Assembly (NCBI GenBank): GCA_016713525.1
Contig: JADJOZ010000022.1
Coordinates: forward strand, 1-64,000
DNA: 64,000 bases
Source: Bacteroidota bacterium
GTDB lineage: Bacteria > Bacteroidota > Bacteroidia > AKYH767-A > OLB10
Reading direction: 5' to 3'
Shown: one piece after another, positions 58,084 to 64,000 of the stretch
How the letters are laid out: the number at the start of each line of letters is the position of its first letter
Numbering within the stretch: the stretch's first letter is position 1
Position numbers and translations under genes: made by a program
Notes under the pieces: generated by a model
What the model saw: only the letters and a program-made list of their open reading frames with translations
Database searches by the model: none
What the model was told of the DNA's origin: nothing

Positions 58084-58749
58084 TTAGAAGAATACTCCCA
58101 GATTTAATGAAATACAATCTGAATTCATCTGGGCATCTTTCTCTTTAAGAATATCGATAATACCATTATTGTATGTAATTCCCGCAGTAATACTGGTTTT
58201 GCCACCTAAATTATATTCAGCACCTGCACCAACCAGCAATCCGATGTTAAACACCGTGAAATCACTCTGATTACTGCGGTTGCTCCGGTCATCTACTAAA
58301 ACACTTTCAGAGTCTATTGTCTGGGTAGCCTTAATGATTACCCCGGGTAAAAAACCAAATGTGCCATAGTACTTCATGTATCCAATTTCATTGGTTCTTA
58401 ACTTAAAAGCGACTGGTACATCCAGAAATTGCAATTTCTGAGTAAAAGAAACGGTTTTATCATCCAGCGCAGTATATTTAAACTTCCCACCACGGTAAGA
58501 AACATCGATTCCGGTGGCAAAAGCATAATTGGAAGAGAACTTAAATTCAGTAACTAATCCGTATGTAAATCCGATTCGGATGCCATCATTGGATATTCCA
58601 TCGGCATCAACACGGAGCCAACTAATTGTGGGAGTAGCCTTTAGACCAAAATTGAAAGTTTGGTCATCATAAGAACCGGTTATTTCCTGAGCTGATAAAT
58701 TCGTTGATAATGCTACTATAAGCATCGCAGACAAGACAAGTTTCTTCAT
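58084..58749 (-). CDS. Outer-membrane beta-barrel protein, PorT-like size
   Basis: 221 residues with signal peptide MKKLVLSAMLIVALSTNLSAQ and a barrel with eight likely strands: FNFGLKATPTISWLRVDAD near residue 33, IRIGFTYGLVTEFKFSSNYAFATGIDVSYRGG, KLQFLDVPVAFKLRT, and the end DCISLNLGVFF. The pattern fits PorT/OMP_b-brl_2 proteins, and PorT is a T9SS part, but this identity is not secure. Its -7 box (58780-58787) overlaps the gldB start codon on the other strand. Confidence 0.62.
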   Translation of the reverse strand: MKKLVLSAMLIVALSTNLSAQEITGSYDDQTFNFGLKATPTISWLRVDADGISNDGIRIGFTYGLVTEFKFSSNYAFATGIDVSYRGGKFKYTALDDKTVSFTQKLQFLDVPVAFKLRTNEIGYMKYYGTFGFLPGVIIKATQTIDSESVLVDDRSNRSNQSDFTVFNIGLLVGAGAEYNLGGKTSITAGITYNNGIIDILKEKDAQMNSDCISLNLGVFF

Positions 58750-58779
58750 AATTTTGGCGTTTTAAAGTGCAATTTTACG

Positions 58780-58787
58780 CAAAAATA
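58780..58787 (-). promoter_or_regulatory. -7 box TATTTTTG overlapping the divergent gldB start
   Basis: Exact TAnnTTTG for the barrel gene, predicted leader about 26 bases. Its first base pairs with the A of the gldB ATG, so the two genes share very compact control DNA. Confidence 0.5.
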
Positions 58788-59803
58788 TGAAGAAGAAGGG
58801 GATATATTATTTTCTGGGGGTTGTTTTGGCATTGGTTTCGTCGTGCGGAAACAATAGTCATGATGTTGATTTAGAAGGGATTGAAGTGAGTTTTGATGTC
58901 GATAGATTCGAAAAAGATCTTTTTTCAAAAGGCACTGAAATTACAACAACCGATATTGAAAGTCTGCGGAAAAAGTATGGTTCCTTTGCGGATATTTTCT
59001 TTTTCAACATGATCAGGTTACCGGAAGGGACCGATTCATCGGTTGCTGCCGGATTAAATATGTTTGTGAATGATGCCGAAATAAGAGATGTTGCTAGGCT
59101 AAGTGATAGTGTATTCACTGATGTTTCCGAAATAAAAGAGGGCATAGAAGGATTTTACCTGCATCATAAATATTATTTTCCGGAACGACATTTGCCCGGG
59201 GTGGTAACTTACATTTCAGCATTTAATTATGCCGTTATAACAACCGACTCTGTTATTGGTATTGGACTGGATATGTTTTTAGGTCCCGATATCAATTATT
59301 ATCCACGAATGGGAATTCCGAAATATATGTTTAGCCGCTTTAGCCAGGATTATATTGTTCCTTCTGTAGTTAAAGCCTGGTTTCAGAGTGATTACGATAT
59401 ATCATTGGTGAAGAATGAATTGTTGAGTCAGATGATTTATCAGGGCAAACAATTGTATTACATGAAAGCCATGTTACCGGAAATGCACGACTCATTGCTG
59501 ACAGGATTCACCGGTGAGCAATTGAAGTGGTGCGAAGGAAATGAAACGGAGATGTGGTCGTTTTTTATTGAAAATAAATTACTGTTCAGTACCGATCAGG
59601 CTGCTTATTCAAAGTATATAAATGACGGACCAACTACCAATGGATTTCCAAAAGAATCGCCTGCAAAAATTGGATCATGGATAGGATGGCGAATTGTGAA
59701 TACCTACATGGAAAAATCAAAAAATATTAATTTAACCGATTTACTACGGGAGCGTGATGCGCAAAAAATTCTGGAAGTATCGGGATATAAACCAGAAAAA
59801 TAA
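58787..59803 (+). CDS. gldB: Gliding motility lipoprotein GldB
   Basis: 338 residues with lipobox ALVSSCGN (Cys at about 20). Family features: EVSFDVDRFEKDLFSKG (residues about 33-49), LRKKYGSFADIFFFNMI, TYISAFNYAVITTDSVIGIGLDMFLGPD, YPRMGIPKYMFSRFSQDYIVPS, and WIGWRIVNTYMEK. GldB is an inner-membrane or periplasmic lipoprotein needed for gliding and associated T9SS function in Flavobacterium. Presence does not prove gliding, because GldB also exists in nonmotile species. gldC follows after 3 bases. Confidence 0.92.
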   Translation: MKKKGIYYFLGVVLALVSSCGNNSHDVDLEGIEVSFDVDRFEKDLFSKGTEITTTDIESLRKKYGSFADIFFFNMIRLPEGTDSSVAAGLNMFVNDAEIRDVARLSDSVFTDVSEIKEGIEGFYLHHKYYFPERHLPGVVTYISAFNYAVITTDSVIGIGLDMFLGPDINYYPRMGIPKYMFSRFSQDYIVPSVVKAWFQSDYDISLVKNELLSQMIYQGKQLYYMKAMLPEMHDSLLTGFTGEQLKWCEGNETEMWSFFIENKLLFSTDQAAYSKYINDGPTTNGFPKESPAKIGSWIGWRIVNTYMEKSKNINLTDLLRERDAQKILEVSGYKPEK

Positions 59804-59806
59804 CTT

Positions 59807-60136
59807 ATGAAAAAATCAGATATTAATTTTAGTATTTCACTTAATGAGCAAAAATTTCCGGAAAGAATTCAGTGGAAAGCTGATGATTCAGGAATTGAAG
59901 GTGAAAAAGATTGCAGTGCTGTAATGATTTCCATCTGGGATGGGAAAGACAAAAGTACTTTGCGCATTGATTTGTGGACGAAGGAAATGATGGTAGAGGA
60001 AATGCAGCATTTATTTTATGAAACATTCCGGAGTATGGCAGATACTTATTTGCGTGCCACCAATGATACCAAAGCGTCGGAAGCGATTACTGCATTTGCA
60101 CAGCAATTCGGAAAAATAAACGGTGTAGTAAAGTAG
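59807..60136 (+). CDS. gldC: Gliding motility protein GldC
   Basis: The 109-residue protein matches GldC in size and sequence: INFSISLNEQKFPERIQWKADDSG, VMISIWDGKDKSTLRIDLWTKEMMVEEMQHLFYETFRSMADTYLRAT. No signal peptide. It makes gliding more efficient in Flavobacterium, mechanism unknown. The 3-base spacing after gldB shows an operon. It is convergent with engB with 6 bases between. Confidence 0.93.
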   Translation: MKKSDINFSISLNEQKFPERIQWKADDSGIEGEKDCSAVMISIWDGKDKSTLRIDLWTKEMMVEEMQHLFYETFRSMADTYLRATNDTKASEAITAFAQQFGKINGVVK

Positions 60137-60142
60137 AATTGT

Positions 60143-60742
60143 TTATTCGAACAATGGAATTGTTGTTTCAATATAATTAAGAATTTCCATTGTTCCTGTT
60201 CCCGATTCCGATGAGGTAATAAATCGTTCCGGGATCTCTTCCCACGATTCGAGCAATTTCTTTTCATAAGCAATCATATTCCGGTGCAGTTCATTTTTAG
60301 TGAGCTTATCGGTTTTGGTGAATGCAATGGCGAAAGGGATATTGTGACTTCCCATCCAGCTCATAAATTCCAGATCAATAGTCTGTGGTTTAATTCTGGA
60401 ATCAATGAGTACAAAAGTGGTCAACAGGTTTGTCCGGTGAACGAGATATTCCCGAATCATTTGTTCCCATTTTTCGCGGTTGGTGAGTGATGTTTTTGCG
60501 AAACCGTATCCGGGTAAATCGACCAGATACCAGGCTCCGTTAATAATAAAATGATTGATGACCTGTGTTTTTCCCGGTGTGCCGGATGTTTTGGCCAATC
60601 CTTTACGATTAGTGAGCGTATTTATGAGGGAAGATTTTCCAACATTGGATCGACCGATAAAAGCAAATTCAGGTTTGTTAGGTTCGGGACATTTCCGGTA
60701 ATTGGTATTGCTGCATACAAACTCAGCCGATTGAATATTCAT
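60143..60742 (-). CDS. engB: Ribosome biogenesis GTPase YsxC/EngB
   Basis: Essential GTPase for late assembly of the 50S subunit. 199 residues: G1 GRSNVGKSSLINTL (about 31-44), G2 Thr in KTSGTPGKTQ, G3 DLPGYGFAKTS, G4 AFTKTDKLTKNE, and the usual YsxC C-terminus. The start at 60742 overlaps the end of the upstream N-acyltransferase gene by 20 bases, so it is translated from the same message as the aminolipid genes. Confidence 0.94.
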   Translation of the reverse strand: MNIQSAEFVCSNTNYRKCPEPNKPEFAFIGRSNVGKSSLINTLTNRKGLAKTSGTPGKTQVINHFIINGAWYLVDLPGYGFAKTSLTNREKWEQMIREYLVHRTNLLTTFVLIDSRIKPQTIDLEFMSWMGSHNIPFAIAFTKTDKLTKNELHRNMIAYEKKLLESWEEIPERFITSSESGTGTMEILNYIETTIPLFE

Positions 60743-61676
60743 AGTTAAACCGGCTTGTTATAAGTTGCGATATGCCGTTCTTTTTAGTTGGATAAATTTC
60801 ATCGATGGTGACCATAATTCCGGTTTCTTCAACTTCTCCAAAGTGATCGTTGAGAGAGGTGCCAAATGTTTTCATGGTTGCACTCAGGTTCATGTAAGAA
60901 TTCACCAGTGGAGGAATATTTTCATGCAATGCTCTTACATGTGCATTCAGAATGCGGTGGCCATCCTTATAATTCATGTCTTTAATTTCATTCAGGAAAG
61001 CAGTCATGTCATGTGTAACAGGTAACGGATGAATTGGTTTAACCAGATTTTCTGTATCCGGGAAATAATAATTCATAAACGTCAGAATCATGTCGCGTGC
61101 CACCTGATTAAAATGGCGGTACATGGTTACTTTTCCGAAGAAATAACGGATATGCGGGTGATCAACAACAATTGCACCCAGTCCATCCCAGAGATTATCC
61201 AGGGAAAACAGGCCTTTACGATTCTCGTTACTTGGCTGATATTTTGGCTGAACAAAAGATCGACCCAGTTCAATTGTATATGGAAGATAATTTTTGTTGA
61301 ATGGTTCGGAAAATTCGAACAGTTCCGTGGTAGCCAGCTTAGCTTTTCCGTCGGGCCATTTCGGAGCTTTGCCACATTCAATATAACGGTAACCACCTAC
61401 AATTTCTTTATCGGCAGGATTCCAGACTATGAGTTGTTTGTACGGAGCATCTGCAATATCATAATCGTCGATATCGCAAGCCAGTCCGGTGCCGCCACCG
61501 GCAGCGCGGAAAGTAACTTCACGCAGACGACCGATTTCCTGCATCACATTCGGAGAGTCGTGGTGCGTAATGGTATAAATAATATTAGATCCATTGTTGG
61601 TGTGTCGCACCAATTTGGATGTCGTTAACTCGGCTTCGAGCACTTCCTTTGAAATCGGATCAATAATAGCCTGCAT
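60723..61676 (-). CDS. OlsB/GlsB-like N-acyltransferase
   Basis: 317 residues with a GNAT-like fold of the hemolysin/OlsB group: RLREVTFRAAGGGTGLACDIDDYD (residues about 49-72), QLIVWNPADKEIVGGYRYIE, and ELGRSFVQPKYQP. In OlsB this order forms the acyl-ACP and amino-acid site that N-acylates ornithine; in Bacteroides GlsB uses glycine. Pairing 6 bases downstream of a PlsC-like O-acyltransferase matches the two steps of amino-acyl lipid synthesis. Which amino acid is used cannot be seen. Confidence 0.78.
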   Translation of the reverse strand: MQAIIDPISKEVLEAELTTSKLVRHTNNGSNIIYTITHHDSPNVMQEIGRLREVTFRAAGGGTGLACDIDDYDIADAPYKQLIVWNPADKEIVGGYRYIECGKAPKWPDGKAKLATTELFEFSEPFNKNYLPYTIELGRSFVQPKYQPSNENRKGLFSLDNLWDGLGAIVVDHPHIRYFFGKVTMYRHFNQVARDMILTFMNYYFPDTENLVKPIHPLPVTHDMTAFLNEIKDMNYKDGHRILNAHVRALHENIPPLVNSYMNLSATMKTFGTSLNDHFGEVEETGIMVTIDEIYPTKKNGISQLITSRFNYEYSIG

Positions 61677-61682
61677 AAATAC

Positions 61683-62536
61683 TCAGGAAATTTTCATCGT
61701 TCGTTGATGACCTTCTTCGGCAATGCAATATACATGTTCTTTCACTAATTGCGCCCATTCCTGATCAGTTCTCGATTTATCGAACATCTGATGTGGAATT
61801 GGTTTGCCAAAGATAACGGTAATTGTCTGATTTTTTTGGCGATACATTTCATCTGCAAGATAAAGCATCTCGATATTGGCTTTAATACCAATTCTTTCCC
61901 GGAAACGGGCCAAATTGTAGAAAAACTCCGAGTTTTTTCCTTTGATAAAAACCGGAATTACATCAAGTTCATTTTTACGGGCTTTGGTGATGAAGCTTTA
62001 CGCCATTCGAGGTCGCGAATTTTGCCGTTTCGCTTCCTGGAAACCAGTCCAGCCGGAAAAATTAGCACACCACTTCCGGAAGCATAAAGGTCATCTAGAT
62101 TGGCATAAATATCGGGGGTATTTTTACCATGCTTGTTAACCCCGATAAAAATCCCTTTCAGATTTTTCAGCTGCAGCAGGATATCATTTACAATAAATCG
62201 AATGTCTTTACGGGTTTTACCAACGATGTGTACCAATGCCATAGCATCGAGTGCACCTAGTGGGTGATTGGCAGCGAAAATACAACCTCCTGTTTTCGGG
62301 ATGTTTTCAGTGCCTGCAACCTCAATGTGAGCCCCGAATTCATCGACAATGGCATCCACAAAATCGAACTCCTGCCGGTGCCCGTGACGGCGGATAAAAT
62401 CATTGATGTCGTCTTGATGGGCAACCCTTTTTAAATAGGAAAAAATAAAACGGGGTAAAATCCGGTATAAGCCGGGATTTTTCGCCTTAAAAATCGCATC
62501 AATATCTATAAACTTCTTATTTTCAGCACTTTGCAT
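61683..62536 (-). CDS. PlsC-like O-acyltransferase, GlsA-type (frameshift)
   Basis: About 284 residues after repair. AANHPLGALDAMALV (near residue 95) is the NHxxxxD-type acyltransferase motif and LIFPAGLVSRKRNGKIRDLEW the FPEG-like block III. After the shift the protein continues FITKARKNELDVIPVFIKGKNSEFFYNLARFRERIGIKANIEM and ends with HQRTMKIS. The T3 run 61997-61999 is one short; four T's restore WRKSFITKA. In the glycine-lipid or ornithine-lipid pathway such an enzyme adds the second acyl chain after the N-acyltransferase step. Substrate not proven. Confidence 0.78.
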
Positions 62537-62559
62537 AGAAATAATTCCCTGTGTGACTC

Positions 62560-62567
62560 CAAAGTTA
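62560..62567 (-). promoter_or_regulatory. -7 box TAACTTTG for the aminolipid-engB operon
   Basis: Exact TAnnTTTG on the minus strand; predicted start near 62555, leader about 19 bases. Confidence 0.5.
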
Positions 62568-62600
62568 CGTTTTTCTAATCAGACCAGGAATTTATTTTTG

Positions 62601-62616
62601 TTCCACAATTTCCCAC
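62601..62616 (-). promoter_or_regulatory. Possible MraZ box, inverted copy
   Basis: On the minus strand GTGGGAAATT is followed directly by GTGGAA, the same spacing and near the same words as the proposed operator at 62744-62763. Confidence 0.4.
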
Positions 62617-62743
62617 TATTTTACAACTCCTGTAATAACCCTCTGAAACCCTCGTTATTATTGAGCGTATGACAGATAAGTGAATATTTTTTAGTGTCAG
62701 AAATACTTGCAAATAGAAAATTTATTAACAATTTGGCATTTTA

Positions 62744-62763
62744 GTGGGAAAATGTGGGGAAAT
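62744..62763 (+). promoter_or_regulatory. Probable MraZ operator
   Basis: Direct repeat GTGGGAAAAT / GTGGGGAAAT (9 of 10 identical) with 10-base period, just upstream of a TACCTTTA promoter-like box at 62770-62777 and 78 bases before mraZ. MraZ of E. coli represses its own cluster through TGGG-containing direct repeats. Confidence 0.6.
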
Positions 62764-62840
62764 TTATTTTACCTTTACCAACTGCTTCCGGAACCTGATC
62801 AAAATGGGATAAAAACGGCAGTAAAAACTAATTCAGAGCG

Positions 62841-63302
62841 ATGCATTTCATAGGCGAATACGAAGTAAAAGTTGACGACAAGGGCAGGGTGATGGTACCC
62901 GTAGCCTTGCGGAAGCAATTGCCGCCCGATATGCAGGATCGCTTTGTGTTGCACCGCGGTTTTGAAAACTGTGTTGCCATGAGTCCATATGCTGTATTCA
63001 TGAAGGAAGCCGAACGGATTGCAAAAATGAACGACAAGAAGAAGTCGGTTCGTGAATACCAAAGGTTTTTTGTGGATGGGGCAGTAGAGATTACACTCGA
63101 CAGCAATGGCAGGATGTTGATACCAAAACACCTGAAAGAATGGGCTGGCCTGGGTCGTGAAATTGTGATTGCAACCCGATTGAAGAAGATTGAAATCTGG
63201 TCGAAAGAAAAGAAAAAAACACCGACAGCTGAGGATGGCGATAAATTCTCTGACATGGCAGAAGACCTGTTTGGTGATGAAGATGAGGATGGGGATAATT
63301 AA
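62841..63302 (+). CDS. mraZ: Transcriptional regulator MraZ
   Basis: First gene of the division/cell-wall cluster. 153 residues with two AbrB-like halves: FIGEYEVKVDDKGRVMVPVALRKQL (residues 3-27) and AVEITLDSNGRMLIPKHLKEWAGL (about 77-100). A Lys-rich and then acidic tail (EDLFGDEDEDGDN) is longer than in E. coli. MraZ forms rings that bind the upstream repeats and control the operon. rsmH begins on the next base after the stop codon. Confidence 0.95.
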   Translation: MHFIGEYEVKVDDKGRVMVPVALRKQLPPDMQDRFVLHRGFENCVAMSPYAVFMKEAERIAKMNDKKKSVREYQRFFVDGAVEITLDSNGRMLIPKHLKEWAGLGREIVIATRLKKIEIWSKEKKKTPTAEDGDKFSDMAEDLFGDEDEDGDN

Positions 63303-64000
63303 ATGAGTTACCATGAACCTGTCATGTTGCAGCAATGCATCGAGGGGCTGAACATCAGGCAGGATGGCATTTATACCGATGTAACATTTGGGGGCGGGGG
63401 ACATTCAAAGGCGATACTGGAACATCTGGGTGAAAAAGGGCGATTATTTGCTTTCGATCAGGATGAAGATGCACAGGTTAACAGGATTGCCGACCAAAGA
63501 TTTACACTAATAAGAGATAACTTCAGAAATATGCAGCAACACCTGAGTCAACAACAAGCACTTCCGCTTAGCGGAATACTTGCTGACCTTGGAGTGTCGT
63601 CGCACCAGTTTGATGAACCGGGACGTGGATTTTCAATCCGTTTCGATCATGATCTGGATATGAGAATGGATACCAGAACCGGTACTACTGCCCTTGAAAT
63701 TCTGAATTCAGGTTCTGAAAAGGAATTGGTAGCAATTTTCTCGGGTTATGGTGAAGTGAAAAATTCGAAAACGCTTGCTGCAGCAATTATTCAGCAACGT
63801 AACAAACAGCCATTCACCGATGCGGCATCATTGCGAAATGCAATTGCTCATTTGGTGCCAAAAGCAGCCGCTACACAATATATGGCTCAGGTGTATCAGG
63901 CATTACGCATTGAAGTGAATGATGAGCTGGCAGCTTTAAAAGACTTGCTGGTGCAAAGTGCAGCTTCACTCGAAAAAGGGGGAAGACTGGTAGTGATGTC
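63303..64000 (+). CDS. rsmH: 16S rRNA (cytosine(1402)-N4)-methyltransferase RsmH (cut by window edge)
   Basis: About 232 residues are visible. YHEPVMLQQCIEGLNI and YTDVTFGGGGHSKAILEHL (SAM-binding motif I, near residues 25-43), FAFDQDEDAQ (motif II), and ILADLGVSSHQFDEPGRGFSI are diagnostic. Methylates C1402 in the ribosomal P site. The frame is open to the last base and follows mraZ without spacing, as in most bacteria; the cell-wall cluster should continue to the right. Confidence 0.95.
   Translation, partial: MSYHEPVMLQQCIEGLNIRQDGIYTDVTFGGGGHSKAILEHLGEKGRLFAFDQDEDAQVNRIADQRFTLIRDNFRNMQQHLSQQQALPLSGILADLGVSSHQFDEPGRGFSIRFDHDLDMRMDTRTGTTALEILNSGSEKELVAIFSGYGEVKNSKTLAAAIIQQRNKQPFTDAASLRNAIAHLVPKAAATQYMAQVYQALRIEVNDELAALKDLLVQSAASLEKGGRLVVM

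Noticed and set aside
61029..61628. 199-codon ORF opposite the N-acyltransferase
   Set aside because: Shadow of a well-conserved gene; no recognisable domains.
1..64000. tRNA and rRNA genes
   Set aside because: No sequence with the T-loop/acceptor pattern or rRNA motifs was noticed on reading; a covariance-model scan was not possible.

Overview
The window is a chromosomal segment from a member of the Bacteroidota. Supporting signs are T9SS C-terminal sorting domains with YPNP-type motifs, the gliding lipoprotein GldB and its partner GldC, two PorG/DUF6089-like proteins, the gene order nadK-porG-uppS-bamA-skp-skp-murI, a BtuB/BtuG-type vitamin B12 locus, and many exact copies of the phylum -7 promoter box TAnnTTTG. 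The order cannot be settled from the sequence. korAB suggests a 2-oxoacid:ferredoxin oxidoreductase step in central metabolism.

Layout. 1-4 kb: two glycosyltransferases, a haem-motif lipoprotein and fructose bisphosphatase. 4-17 kb: mfd, a CNNM/CorC-type protein, recJ, an acetyltransferase, a methyltransferase, a broken serA, a Sua5-type tRNA modification gene and the small SRP RNA. 17-21.5 kb: two secreted T9SS cargo genes in a repeat-rich zone. 21.5-34 kb: pdxJ, a sulfotransferase and the conserved envelope cluster (CBS protein, Omp85-like protein, nadK, two PorG-like genes, uppS, bamA, two skp, murI). 34-45 kb: DUF3667 protein, hexapeptide transferase, asnB, the B12 riboswitch-btuB-btuG operon, a glycosyltransferase, trmB and an Omp28-type cargo protein. 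45-52 kb: korAB and an overlapping LolA/YidD/TPR gene set. 52-56.4 kb: a second repeat zone, a TM2 gene and a 2.5 kb extremely AT-rich tract without genes. 56.4-64 kb: nadE, gldBC, engB, a probable aminolipid acyltransferase pair, and the start of the division/cell-wall cluster (mraZ, rsmH) behind a probable MraZ operator.

Two global features affect how this annotation should be read. First, about fifteen conserved genes carry a single-base shift, mostly at a short homopolymer, and serA and recJ also lack internal or N-terminal sequence. This pattern looks like consensus sequencing error more than true gene decay, so these genes are given at their rebuilt full extents. Second, the intergenic zones near 18-21 kb and 52-53 kb share several repeat families: REP-like hairpins, an inverted repeat of about 125 bp, a direct repeat of about 100 bp and interleaved palindromes. 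No rRNA, tRNA, CRISPR array, transposase or phage gene was seen. No clearly new multi-gene defence or mobile system was found. The most unusual candidates are the exported YidD operon, the interleaved palindromes and the AT-rich tract.
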